Origin: Acidimicrobiales bacterium
GTDB taxonomy: Bacteria; Actinomycetota; Acidimicrobiia; Acidimicrobiales; VFJN01
Direction: 5' to 3'
NCBI GenBank assembly: GCA_030681555.1
Contig: JAUXRW010000016.1
Span: 1-38,258, forward strand
Length of the DNA: 38,258 bases
Of this stretch, positions 8,455 to 15,983 are shown in pieces (position 1 is the stretch's first letter; the number at the start of each line of letters is the position of its first letter). The notes below the pieces were generated by a model. That model ran no database searches. It was not told the origin of the DNA and worked only from the letters and a program-made list of their open reading frames with translations. A program made the position numbers and the translations under genes.

Positions 8455-8663
8455 CGGTTGGACCCGCCGGAGCCACCGCGACCTTGTCCCTCAGGAGGAC
8501 CTCGGCCGACACGGTGCGCCGCAGACGGTGTCGCCGGTGAGGAGCACCGGGACGAGCCCGAGCCGCGCAGCTCCGCGGCGGCCTCCGCCGGCGTCGGCGT
8601 CACCGTGTCAGCGACGACCAGGACCCCCGGGACCGCGCCGTCCGACGCGACCGACACGCGGTG
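8455..8663 (-). pseudogene. Relic of a copper-translocating P-type ATPase (CopA type)
   Basis: Three minus-strand fragments in different frames match consecutive parts of the cytoplasmic P-domain of P1B ATPases: RVSVASDG and GVLVVADTVTPTPAEAAAEL (about 8580-8663), then LGLVPVLLTGDTV containing the TGD motif (about 8530-8570), then VSAEVLLRDKVAVA matching the VLAEVLPEDKVA region (about 8470-8512). Part of the segment after TGD is missing. The phosphorylation site DKTGT, the membrane helices and the metal-binding sites are all absent. Its position just upstream of a CsoR remnant on the same strand fits a lost copper-export operon. Confidence 0.65.
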
Positions 8664-8757
8664 CGTCCGGTGGGACTCGAAGCGAGCTCCGGGAGGCGTC
8701 GGCTTGCGGAGGCGCGGCGCGATGCGGGACGTTGTGCGGCAGAGCGAGGGGGGAGCC

Positions 8758-9558
8758 ATGGAGCGCTCGGACGGATCGACATCGATCGACAACCTGGAGC
8801 TGGCGTGGCAGTCGATCACGGCACTCTCCGCGGAGCTCCGGGACGACGAGTGGGACGCGTCGACCGGGTGCCCGGGCTGGAGCGTCAAGGACATGATCTC
8901 GCACCTCATCGACTACGAGGCCCGCGCGCTCGGTCGCCCGGCGCCCGATCACGCGCCGGCCGACCTCAGTCACGCCAAGAACCCGATGGGTGAGCACAAC
9001 GAGATAGGCGTGGACGCTCGGCGGGCGCTCCCGGGCCCGGCCGTCCTCGACGAGCTCCGCGAGGTCACGACCGCCCGGCTGGCCCAGCTCCGGGCGCTGA
9101 GCGACGACGACCTGGCGCGGGAGACGGTCACCCCCGTCGGCCCGGGCACGATCGCCGACATGCTGACGCTCCGGGTGATGGACACGTGGTCGCACGAGCA
9201 GGACGTGCGGCGGGCGATCGGCCGCCCCGGGCACGAGACCGGGCCGTGTGCAGCGGAGGCCGTGGCCTACTTCTCCCGCTTCCTGCCCGCGATCATCGGC
9301 AAGCGGGCCGGCGTGGCGGACGGGAGCGTGGTCGTGCTGACGATCGGCGACGTCGCACGCCTCGCGATCGGCATGGAGGCGGGGCGCGCCCAGGCGCTGC
9401 CCGAGGTGCCCCCCGACCCGACCGTCGAGCTCACGATGCCGGCCAGCGCGTTCGCCGCCTTGGTTTGCGGCCGCTCGGATGTGCCCGACGACGTCACCGT
9501 CGCCGGCGACGCCGCCGTCGGCGAGGCCGTGCTCGCCGTCCTCGGCTTCATGCCGTAG
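8758..9558 (+). CDS. Mycothiol-dependent maleylpyruvate isomerase/DinB-family protein
   Basis: A 266-residue cytoplasmic protein of the actinobacterial TIGR03083 type, whose members use a divalent metal and often mycothiol. The N-terminal four-helix DinB-like domain shows the motifs WDASTGCPGWSVKDMISHLI (about 35-55) with the metal-ligand His, and DTWSHEQDVRRAIG (about 142-155), which supplies further ligands. A C-terminal SCP2-like segment follows (VVLTIGD, PDPTVELTMPASAFAALVCG, VTVAGDAA). The ATG at 8758 has a purine-rich ribosome-binding site (GAGGGGGGAG). The sulfotransferase gene follows after 24 bases, so they may be cotranscribed. The exact reaction cannot be read from the sequence; detoxification or small-molecule isomerisation is possible. 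Confidence 0.85.
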   Translation: MERSDGSTSIDNLELAWQSITALSAELRDDEWDASTGCPGWSVKDMISHLIDYEARALGRPAPDHAPADLSHAKNPMGEHNEIGVDARRALPGPAVLDELREVTTARLAQLRALSDDDLARETVTPVGPGTIADMLTLRVMDTWSHEQDVRRAIGRPGHETGPCAAEAVAYFSRFLPAIIGKRAGVADGSVVVLTIGDVARLAIGMEAGRAQALPEVPPDPTVELTMPASAFAALVCGRSDVPDDVTVAGDAAVGEAVLAVLGFMP

Positions 9559-9582
9559 GGATTTGCGAGAAAGGACCGGTCG

Positions 9583-10359
9583 ATGCTGCAGGCCCTGCGA
9601 TCGAGTCGGGCGACCGCGTACGTTGCCGGCCTGCTCCCCGTGGCCCGCCCGGCGCGCTTCCTCGTGCTGTGTCAGCCGAGGTCGGGCAGCGAGCTCTTCG
9701 TGGAGCTGCTCAACGGACTGCCCGGCGTGGTCTGCGTCTCCGAGCCGCTGCGCTCGCCGGCATGGTCGCTCGGCGCCGTGCTCGAGGGGTGGGCCCGGCG
9801 CGCCCGGCTGCGCGGCGCCCGGGCCTGGGGGTGCAAGCTCCTGATCCAGGACTTGCTGTGGCACGAGGGCCGCTACGGGCCGGGCGCCGACGTCCTGCGC
9901 TCTCTCGTCGACCGAGGGTGGACGATCGTGCACCTGCAGCGTCGCGACCCGCTCTCGGGGGCGCTCTCCGCGCTCCATGCCGACACCACCGGGCGGTGGC
10001 ACCAACGGGAGCACGAGGACGTCTCGTTCACGCCGATGACGCCCGACGTCGCCACGGTGCTGGCCTGGCTTCACACCATGGACCTTCAGCAGCGGTGGCT
10101 GGACGCTGCCCTCGCTTCGGTGCCCTACCTCGAGGTCGACTACCACGACGACCTGCTCAGCCCCGGGGCTCGGCGGGCGCTGGTCGATCGCATCAGCGCC
10201 GCCCTGGGGGTCCCCTCGGCGCCGGTGAGCTCGACGCTGCGCGCGGTTGCCCCCCGGGACCCCTGGCAGCGGGTCGACGATCCGGAGCCCCTGCGCGTCG
10301 CGCTCCGCCAGACGAGGTTCGCCCACCTCGTCCCCGACGACCCCGACGACCCCGACTGA
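9583..10359 (+). CDS. Sulfotransferase-fold protein (Stf0-like)
   Basis: Probably transfers sulfate from PAPS to a sugar or lipid acceptor. The 258-residue protein has the 5'-phosphosulfate loop near the N-terminus (VLCQPRSGSELFVELLN, about 28-44), a following acceptor segment (VVCVSEPL), the WGCKLLIQDL strand, and the 3'-phosphate-binding region IVHLQRRDPLSGALSAL with an Arg and a Ser (about 124-140). This order resembles the Stf0 trehalose sulfotransferase of mycobacteria. AAAGGA at 9570-9575 is a ribosome-binding site seven bases before the ATG. The C-terminus is a short Asp-Pro repeat (PDDPDDPD). A strong hairpin follows directly. Confidence 0.82.
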   Translation: MLQALRSSRATAYVAGLLPVARPARFLVLCQPRSGSELFVELLNGLPGVVCVSEPLRSPAWSLGAVLEGWARRARLRGARAWGCKLLIQDLLWHEGRYGPGADVLRSLVDRGWTIVHLQRRDPLSGALSALHADTTGRWHQREHEDVSFTPMTPDVATVLAWLHTMDLQQRWLDAALASVPYLEVDYHDDLLSPGARRALVDRISAALGVPSAPVSSTLRAVAPRDPWQRVDDPEPLRVALRQTRFAHLVPDDPDDPD

Positions 10360-10377
10360 CCACGCTGCGAACTGGTC

Positions 10378-10409
10378 GAAGAAGTACAGCGCTTCCGCTG
10401 CACTTCTTC
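10378..10409. terminator. Strong hairpin terminator between convergent genes
   Basis: GAAGAAGT at 10378-10385 and CAGCG at 10387-10391 pair with CGCTG at 10396-10400 and ACTTCTTC at 10402-10409 around a four-base loop, with one A/C mismatch. It lies between the stops of the sulfotransferase (+) and DUF3618 (-) genes, so it could serve both. There is no long T-run. Confidence 0.75.
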
Positions 10410-10482
10410 CACCGGTTGCGCTCTGTAGGGACGGGATGGGGCCGACGGCGACGAGGAAGACGGCCGCGAAGACCTCACAGAG

Positions 10483-11325
10483 CTAGCTCGGCGAGCCGCC
10501 GGCCGGGCCGGTGCCGCCGGGCGCCGTGCCCGGGGTCCTCGTTCCCGGAGTCGTGCCGGTGGTCGTGCCAGCGCCGCCGGTCGGCCCGCTCGAGGTGGCG
10601 GACTCCACGGTCTGGCTGGCCTTCTCCTCGGCCGTTTCGACCGCTTGGGCGGCCTGCTCCTTGGCCGTCTCCTTGGCCGTCTCGGCGGCGCGGACGGCCT
10701 GGTCCTTCGTCTGCTCGGCGGCGCCGTGGGCGTCGCCCTTCACCGTCTCGGCCGCTTCCTGCGCGGTGTCCTTGAGGCGATCGGCGGCCTCGGTGGCCTG
10801 CGACGCGACGTCTTTGGCCACGGTCTGCACACCCTCCCCCACCTCCGTCGCCGCCGACTCGAGGGCCGGTTGCACCTGGCGGATTGCCTGCTGCTCCCGT
10901 CGAGAGGTCGGCACCAGCGTGCCGACGAGCGCGCCGGCCCCGAACGCGATGAGACCGGCGGCGAACGGGTTCCCCTGCGCCTGGTTCTTCAAGACGGTGG
11001 GAGCGCCCGCCACCGCATCACCCACGGAGGACGCAGCCGACGTCCCGGAGGACGACACGGCGCCGACGGAGGACGTCACCGACCCGGCTGCGCTCCCGAG
11101 CTTGTCGCCGGTGGCGCTCGTGGCGCTCGACGCGGTGCCGGTCACGTTGTCGGCTGCGCCCATGACGGCCTCACGAGCCCGTCCGAAGGACTGGCGCACC
11201 GCGGCGCGCCGGCGCTCGTCCATGCGGTTCGGGCTGACGCGGTCGCCGATGGCAACCAGGTCCCGGCTCACGTCCTCGCGCTGCTGCTCCAACTGCTGCC
11301 TCAGCTCCTCTGCTGTTTGGCCCAT
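10483..11325 (-). CDS. DUF3618-domain protein with long Ala/Glu/Lys-rich helical tail
   Basis: A 280-residue envelope-associated protein. The N-terminus (MGQTAEELRQQLEQQREDV, then RDLVAIGDRVSPNRM) is a DUF3618 signature. A Ser/Ala/Thr-rich linker follows, then one membrane segment (NPFAAGLIAFGAGALVGTLV, about 140-160). The long helical region after it is rich in Ala, Glu, Lys and Thr (repeats like AETAKETAKEQAAQAVETAEE), resembling LEA/apolipoprotein-type amphipathic helices, and the protein ends in a Gly/Thr/Pro tail. The ATG at 11325 overlaps the end of the holin-like gene by 25 bases. The frame continues open far upstream to 12684, but that is the neighbouring Ala-rich gene in the same frame, not one protein. 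The role is unknown; stress protection of the envelope is an inference. Confidence 0.85.
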   Translation of the reverse strand: MGQTAEELRQQLEQQREDVSRDLVAIGDRVSPNRMDERRRAAVRQSFGRAREAVMGAADNVTGTASSATSATGDKLGSAAGSVTSSVGAVSSSGTSAASSVGDAVAGAPTVLKNQAQGNPFAAGLIAFGAGALVGTLVPTSRREQQAIRQVQPALESAATEVGEGVQTVAKDVASQATEAADRLKDTAQEAAETVKGDAHGAAEQTKDQAVRAAETAKETAKEQAAQAVETAEEKASQTVESATSSGPTGGAGTTTGTTPGTRTPGTAPGGTGPAGGSPS

Positions 11326-11741
11326 GCCACGTCCTCCTTGAGAGTTTCCTTCGTGTGCTCCGCGACGGGCGTCGCGGACTTGATCTGGTCCTTGCCCTTG
11401 AGCACGAGGACGGCGGCGACCGCCGCGTACACGAGGCCCACGACGAGGAAGCCCCAGCCGAGGCTGTCGAACAGGTTCGAGAGGGCATAGGCCGCTGCGA
11501 AGGAGATGACCAGGACCGAGAAGTACCCGGCCAGGCCGCCGCCGCCGACCACGCCGAACCCCTTGCCGGCCTGCGACACCTCCTCCTTGATCTCGACCTT
11601 TGCCAGCTCGATCTGCGTGGACACGAGGTTCCCCACGTCGGTCGTCATCCGGCCGAGGAGCTCGGAGAGCGACTGGTCGGGTTCGATCGGCTCCGCCGCC
11701 TCGGCACTGCCGGGCAACGGCGTCTCGTGCATGGCGCTCAT
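11301..11741 (-). CDS. Phage-holin-family (DUF1469-like) membrane protein
   Basis: A 146-residue inner-membrane protein. An acidic N-terminal tail and an amphipathic helix (SELLGRMTTDVGNLVSTQIE, then LAKVEIKEEV) precede two membrane segments (YFSVLVISFAAAYALSNL and WGFLVVGLVYAAVAAVLVL), followed by a charged C-terminal helix (KSATPVAEHTKETLKEDV). This is the standard layout of the actinobacterial 'phage holin family' proteins, which are chromosomal and usually sit beside DUF3618 genes, as here. Its ATG overlaps the stop of the upstream Ala-rich gene (ATGA), indicating translational coupling. Despite the family name nothing here is phage-related. Confidence 0.87.
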   Translation of the reverse strand: MSAMHETPLPGSAEAAEPIEPDQSLSELLGRMTTDVGNLVSTQIELAKVEIKEEVSQAGKGFGVVGGGGLAGYFSVLVISFAAAYALSNLFDSLGWGFLVVGLVYAAVAAVLVLKGKDQIKSATPVAEHTKETLKEDVAWAKQQRS

Positions 11742-12435
11742 TGCGCCCCGCCGATCGGCGACACGGCGGTGGTGCCAGGGGCGCCCGTGCTGAGCGGGGG
11801 GGTCGGCGCCTGGCCGATGATGCCGGGCCCGACGGGATCGTCGAGGGTGCGCTCACCGGCAGCGACTCCGGGGCTGCCCAGCGCGGCGGACGGTGCGCTG
11901 GACAGGCGGACTGGCCTTCCGAGCCACCCGTGGGCGCCTTGGCCGCTTCGACGATGCTCTGGGTGTCGGTGGCTCGGACGATGCGAGCGGTCACCAGTCC
12001 CGCCGCCGCAGCGCCCAGCAGGAAGAGGCCGGGACGGTTGCGAGCGAAGCGACGGGCGTCGTCGAGGGTGGCGTCGAGTCCGCGCTCATTCAGGCGAGAG
12101 GCGAAGCCCTGCGCCTTGGTCGCGATCTCCGCGATCGCATCGCGGGCGAGACCCGGCTGCCCGGCGTCGGCCATGGCCTGCAGCTGGCCGCCGAGGTCGC
12201 CCAGCGCCGAAGCAACGCGGTCGGACTGGTCCGACGCCTGCGAGCGCAGCTGGTCCTTGGTGCTGTTGACGAGCTGCTTGGCCTCCTCTGCGGCCTGGGC
12301 ACCGACGGCCTTCGCCTCCTCCGCCGCCGTCTTGGCCACGGTGGTGGCCTGCTCCGTGGCCGTCGAGGCGACGTTGGCCGCCTCGGCGGCTGCCCGTCCC
12401 GCGGGAGACGCTTGCTCGGTCGAGGTGTCGGTCAT
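11738..12435 (-). CDS. Ala-rich helical membrane-associated protein, frameshifted near its C-terminus
   Basis: First gene of the three-gene cluster. The N-terminal half is a long Ala/Glu/Lys/Thr-rich helix (ATEQATTVAKTAAEEAKAVG). The segment GFASRLNERGLDATLDDARR follows, then a membrane helix (GLFLLGAAAAGLVTARIV) and TDTQSIVEAAKAP. The frame then runs into the DUF3618 frame without a stop. One base added near 11905 (GCC-CTG-TCC) instead gives SSAPSAALGSPGVAAGE, DDPVGPGIIGQAPTPPLS and a TGA at 11738-11740 overlapping the next ATG. That ending is natural and coupled, so I infer a one-base deletion or consensus error. The ATG at 12435 has a clear ribosome-binding site (AGGGAG). The function is unknown. 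Confidence 0.7.
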
Positions 12436-12479
12436 GTCGGTTCTCCCTGCTTCGTGGATGTCGAACTCGTCGCTTGACT

Positions 12480-12503
12480 GTCCCCGCCGCCCGAACGGCA
12501 AAC
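12480..12503 (-). promoter_or_regulatory. Possible general-stress sigma (SigB/SigF-type) promoter
   Basis: On the minus strand GTTT (12503-12500) is followed by 14 bases and GGGGAC (12485-12480), 44 bases before the Ala-rich gene. Actinobacterial SigB/SigF promoters are typically GTTT-N14-17-GGGTA; here one base of the -10 differs. Confidence 0.35.
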
Positions 12504-12561
12504 GAATGGCGCGGAATAGAGGAGATGCGGCCCCCGATGGCTCAGCCCTGCGGTCGACGGG

Positions 12562-12567
12562 TAGCGC
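12562..12567 (+). promoter_or_regulatory. Putative -10 hexamer (TAGCGC) for a leaderless transcript
   Basis: TAGCGC lies seven bases before the ATG at 12575 with no ribosome-binding site. It is used here to decide the start of the YihY gene among several in-frame ATGs. The last base is not the consensus T. Confidence 0.33.
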
Positions 12568-12574
12568 ACGCCGC

Positions 12575-13588
12575 ATGCAGCAGACCGGCGACGGTGGTGG
12601 GCACGGCCGCGACGCGAAGGTCCCGGCGGACGTCCCGGCAGCTGGATGGCGCGACATCCTCGTCCGGACGGTGAAGGAGTCCAAGGCCGATGGGGCGCCG
12701 CTCCTGGCTGCGGGGGTCGCCTTCTACGCGCTGCTCGCCCTCGCCCCCGCGCTCACGGCGCTCGCTGGGCTGTACGGCCTGGTCGCCGATCCGGCCGACG
12801 CGGCGCGGCAGGTCCGGGACCTGTTGGCCGCCGCACCCACGGAGGTCCGGGACCTCGTGGAGGTGCAGCTCACCACCGCCGCCGAGCGGTCGCAGGGCGG
12901 CGCGCTCGCCTTCATGGTGATCGGGGCCCTGCTGGCGCTGTGGTCGGCGTCAAGCGGGGTCCAGCACCTCATCGGTGCCATCAACACGGCCTACGACGAA
13001 GAGGAGACGCGGGGCTTCGTCAAGGTGCGGGGCCTGGCCCTGCTCCTCACGGCGGGCGCCATCGTCTTCCTCGCAGTGAGCATCGGCGTGATCGCGCTGC
13101 TCCCGGCCGTGCTCGCCGACACCGCGCTCGGCGACGCCTCCCGCATCACCATCGCCATCCTCCGCTGGCCCGCCTTGGGCCTGTCGATGATCGGCGGGCT
13201 GGCCGTGATCTACCGGGTGGCCCCGGACCGCGAGGACCCCCGATGGAGCTGGGCCGGGCTCGGTTCGGTCGTGGCCACCCTGCTCTGGCTGATCGGCTCG
13301 GTGGCGTTCTCGGTGTACTCGGCCAGCTTCGGGAAGTACGAGACGACCTATGGCGCGCTCGGTGCGGTCGTCGTGGTCATGCTGTGGCTCTTCCTCACCG
13401 CCTACGTCGTCGTGCTGGGGGCCGAGCTCAACGCAGAGGCCGAACGGCAGACCCGCAAGGACACGACCACCGGCCACGGCCGGTCGCTCGGCGAGCGGGG
13501 GGCAGAAGCGGCCGACACGGTCGGTCCCACTGCCCACGAGGTGAAGGCGGGCGTGAAAGCGTCGGCGGACGTCTCCGGCTCGCGCTAG
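12575..13588 (+). CDS. YihY/BrkB-family integral membrane protein
   Basis: A 337-residue multipass inner-membrane protein. After a hydrophilic N-terminus and an amphipathic helix (WRDILVRTVKESKADGAPLL) come six hydrophobic segments between residues about 48 and 285: VAFYALLALAPALTALAGLY, LAFMVIGALLALWSAS, LALLLTAGAIVFLAVSIGVI, LRWPALGLSMIGGLAVIYRV, a LLWLIGSVAFSVYSA helix containing the family's SFGKYETTYGALG loop, and VVVVMLWLFLTAYVVVLGAE. The NAEAERQTRKDTT end and a charged tail are typical. The biochemical function of the family is unsettled (once mis-assigned as RNase BN; transporter or virulence-factor annotations are not proven). The ATG at 12575 is preferred; one at 12506 is in frame. 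Divergent from the Ala-rich gene by 139 bases. Confidence 0.88.
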   Translation: MQQTGDGGGHGRDAKVPADVPAAGWRDILVRTVKESKADGAPLLAAGVAFYALLALAPALTALAGLYGLVADPADAARQVRDLLAAAPTEVRDLVEVQLTTAAERSQGGALAFMVIGALLALWSASSGVQHLIGAINTAYDEEETRGFVKVRGLALLLTAGAIVFLAVSIGVIALLPAVLADTALGDASRITIAILRWPALGLSMIGGLAVIYRVAPDREDPRWSWAGLGSVVATLLWLIGSVAFSVYSASFGKYETTYGALGAVVVVMLWLFLTAYVVVLGAELNAEAERQTRKDTTTGHGRSLGERGAEAADTVGPTAHEVKAGVKASADVSGSR

Positions 13589-13624
13589 CAGCGTGAGCAC
13601 GGACCGAGCTCGCCGCCACGACAA

Positions 13625-13658
13625 GGGTCCTGGGATCCGCGCGTGCACTCGAGGACCC
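13625..13658. other. Inverted repeat between convergent genes
   Basis: GGGTCCT at 13625-13631 and AGGACCC at 13652-13658 are perfect 7-base arms 20 bases apart, in the gap between the YihY gene (+) and the next minus-strand gene. It may be a weak terminator; there is no T-run. Confidence 0.35.
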
Positions 13659-13739
13659 CATCATCCCGGTGTCGCCCAGCCGCCATGACCTTGCCAGCGT
13701 GAGCGCGCCAGCGGGACCGGGCGAACCGGGGTCGCATGC

Positions 13740-14966
13740 TCAGGCCACGGCTGGGTCCGACGCCCTGTCGGAGGTCGTGCTCGGGGCGCGCATCGCGCCG
13801 GTGCGGTCGAGGAGGCCGGCCAGGATGCACAGGCCGAGGATGGGTGTGCTGATGCGCATCAGCCACGTCGACTCGGCGAGGAGGCTCACCACGAAACCGA
13901 ACAACGCGACGTTCATCCCGGCGAAGACGGCGTCGTCGACCCGGGGCCACCGGGTGGGGCCGGAGGCGACCACGAGGAGGGCGAAGATGGCGTTGGTGAG
14001 GACGCCGACGAACATCGTGTGGTCGAGGGCGAGGAGCTGGTGGTTGGCCACGAGGTCGATGTCCCCGCCGTTGGCGGCGACGAGGTAGTTGAGGAAGATG
14101 ATGTTGACGACGATCGCCAGCGCCGACATCGCCGCGTAGCGGCCCGGTGCCCGATCGCCCCAGGCGACGTCGCGGATCGGCCGCCACAGCCGCCGGAAGA
14201 AGATTGCCACGCCGGCGAGCTCGATCACGGTGGCCAGTGGCGGGAGGGCGTCGATGTCGAGCAGGAGGCCGACCATCAGCAGCAGGCCGCCCATGAACGG
14301 GAGCGCCACCTGCGCGGTGCCGAGCCGACCGGCGGGCTCAAGACGGCCGGACGGTCGCAGGCTCCACTCGGCGAGCGCCATGCCAATCGGGATGAGGAAG
14401 CCCACCACCATCGTTGCTGGGTGGGCGTCGCTGCCGCCGTCGGTGAGAACGTTGCGGCCGGTGGCGATCTCGGTGGCGAGCAGGACGCCGAGGACCCCGC
14501 CCACGACAGAGGTGGCCACCGCGGCGAGGATCGCCAGGTGCACGGTGGTGAGCTCGATCCGCCGGGACCGCACGGCGACCCAGGCGAACATGCCGACGAT
14601 GGCGGCGAGCGCGACCGTCCCGAGGATCGCCCTGGGTTCCTCGTAGGTGAACGCGAACGTCAACGCGAACACCGGCAGCACGATCAGCGACACCCGAGCG
14701 AAGAACCGGCCCGCCTTCGACTCGGTCTCGCTGGCGCCACTACCGAACAGCCAGAGCGAGGCTGCGAACACGCTCATCGTGATCCACCCGAGCGTGCCGG
14801 CGTGGACGTGCGACAGCAGGACCTTGCGGTCGAAATCGACGACATCGGTGCCGTTGAGGATGCCGATCCCCACCGTCCAGACGAACACCACCATCGCCGC
14901 CTGGAGCAGGAGCCTGACCTCACCCCGGAGGGGATGCTCGCCACCTTCGACGATCACGGCATCCAC
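13740..14966 (-). CDS. Multipass membrane protein resembling haem-copper oxidase subunit I
   Basis: About 408 residues with roughly 11-12 hydrophobic helices. Several His residues sit in helices in patterns reminiscent of haem-copper oxidase/NnrS-type proteins: SHVHAGTLGWITMSVFAAS (His53/His55), DAHPATMVVGFLIPIG (His182) and NHQLLALDHTMFVGVLTNA (His309/His316). This suggests a haem- or metal-binding membrane protein linked to respiration or nitric-oxide metabolism. I cannot assign a reaction, and the CuB ligand set of a true oxidase is not obvious. Adjacent GTG codons occur at 14975, 14972, 14966 and 14957. GAGAGGG ends at 14976, so 14966 has the best spacing. No cytochrome c or subunit II gene is nearby. 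Confidence 0.75.
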   Translation of the reverse strand: MDAVIVEGGEHPLRGEVRLLLQAAMVVFVWTVGIGILNGTDVVDFDRKVLLSHVHAGTLGWITMSVFAASLWLFGSGASETESKAGRFFARVSLIVLPVFALTFAFTYEEPRAILGTVALAAIVGMFAWVAVRSRRIELTTVHLAILAAVATSVVGGVLGVLLATEIATGRNVLTDGGSDAHPATMVVGFLIPIGMALAEWSLRPSGRLEPAGRLGTAQVALPFMGGLLLMVGLLLDIDALPPLATVIELAGVAIFFRRLWRPIRDVAWGDRAPGRYAAMSALAIVVNIIFLNYLVAANGGDIDLVANHQLLALDHTMFVGVLTNAIFALLVVASGPTRWPRVDDAVFAGMNVALFGFVVSLLAESTWLMRISTPILGLCILAGLLDRTGAMRAPSTTSDRASDPAVA

Positions 14967-15089
14967 CGCCACCACCCCTCTCGCCCCGTCGGCAGCCCGC
15001 TGGGAGATCGTACCGGAGCTCGACGAGAGGTGGCGCCAGCAGGCGGCATCCTCGCTGTGCGCGGCCCCGGCTAGTTGGCCGGGTCGCGG

Positions 15090-15923
15090 TCAACCGGCGG
15101 GGCTGGCCGAGGTCTCCACTCCGTCCCACTCCACGACCTGGTCGAGGGTCACGTGCAGCACGCCACCGTCGTGCCCGGCCTCCGCGGTGCCCCGCAACAG
15201 CTCACCTTGCTTGGCCGCCGGCCCCGGCGCGGAGTACTCGTCCAGGACGACGCCGATCGAGCCGGCATCGTCGGAGGTCAGGGACAGGAGGGCGGGCAGG
15301 ACGTGCAGCTCCTGCTCCTCGGCGAACCAGCGAGCCGGCACGGCGAGCGGTCCTGCGAGGGCGGCGATGGCCGACGTCCCTCCCGCCTTGGCGGGGGCTT
15401 CTGGCGGGGCGGCGTCGACGGACCAACCGCCCCAGCTGTCCCTCACCTCGTCGCTCTCGACGACGGCCCCGTCGGTGGGATCGAGCGCGAAGAGCACCCG
15501 CCGCGGTGGCAACCGGCGGCCGAGCTTCCCGCTCACGAGGTCGCCGCCGAAGGCGAGGAGGTCGGGGGCGTTGCGGGTCGCGTAGGAGAGCAGCGCCCGT
15601 GTCGCGGCCAAGCCCTGCTTGCGCTTGCCGAGCAGCTCGAACGGGGTGCCTGCGTCGAACACCTCGACGGGCCCGGCCATGAGGACGCTACGGCCAGGCA
15701 CGCGCACCACGGCTGCCCCCCGGCGCTCTCGGCGAAGGACGTTGACCTTCACGGTGCCCGTCGCCGCCGCGAACCACAAACGCCCACCGGAGAAGGCGAA
15801 CAGCTCCGGGGTGACGTGCGGACCGTTCTTAGAGGCGACGGCGATGTACGCCTGGCGCGCCTCCTCGAGGGCGCTGCGCGCCAGCAGCGGGAGGTCGGGG
15901 GAGGTCTCGTCGGTCGTCGTCAC
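15090..15923 (-). CDS. Pyridoxamine 5'-phosphate oxidase-fold (split-barrel) protein
   Basis: A 277-residue soluble protein. The N-terminal ~110 residues look like the FMN-binding split barrel: a helix (ALEEARQAYIAVASKNGPHV), TPELFAFSGGRLWFAAATG with a following VKVNVLRRERRGAAVVRVPG (binding-loop-like), and SVLMAGPVEVFD. The C-terminal half (RRVLFALDPTDGAVVESDEV, then a Trp-rich WGGWS and a beta-rich tail) is unlike PNPOx itself, so a bifunctional or F420/FMN-binding actinobacterial variant is likely. The substrate is unknown. The GTG start has no ribosome-binding site; TAGCCG lies six bases upstream. The genes on both sides also read leftward: the PAP2 stop is 60 bases upstream and the next start 114 bases or more downstream. 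Confidence 0.75.
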   Translation of the reverse strand: MTTTDETSPDLPLLARSALEEARQAYIAVASKNGPHVTPELFAFSGGRLWFAAATGTVKVNVLRRERRGAAVVRVPGRSVLMAGPVEVFDAGTPFELLGKRKQGLAATRALLSYATRNAPDLLAFGGDLVSGKLGRRLPPRRVLFALDPTDGAVVESDEVRDSWGGWSVDAAPPEAPAKAGGTSAIAALAGPLAVPARWFAEEQELHVLPALLSLTSDDAGSIGVVLDEYSAPGPAAKQGELLRGTAEAGHDGGVLHVTLDQVVEWDGVETSASPAG

Positions 15924-15929
15924 CGACCC

Positions 15930-15935
15930 CGGCTA
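15930..15935 (-). promoter_or_regulatory. Putative -10 hexamer (TAGCCG) for a leaderless transcript
   Basis: TAGCCG, then six bases (GGGTCG), then the GTG at 15923. No Shine-Dalgarno sequence. Same spacing as at several other starts here; the sixth base is not T. Confidence 0.33.
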
Positions 15936-15983
15936 CCCGCCCGCCCCTCCCCCCAACCTCGGGGATGCACCCGCCGGCTGGCA

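Noticed and set aside
11301-11741. Prophage remnant, from the 'holin' family name
   Set aside because: No other phage gene is present; these proteins are chromosomal in many actinobacteria.
10483-12435. A single 650-codon protein joining the Ala-rich gene to DUF3618
   Set aside because: DUF3618 has its own start, the holin-like gene lies between, and one frameshift gives the Ala-rich gene a coupled stop.
11600-13588. YihY frame extended upstream to 11600
   Set aside because: The extension is antisense to the holin-like and Ala-rich genes; recognisable YihY sequence starts after 12575.
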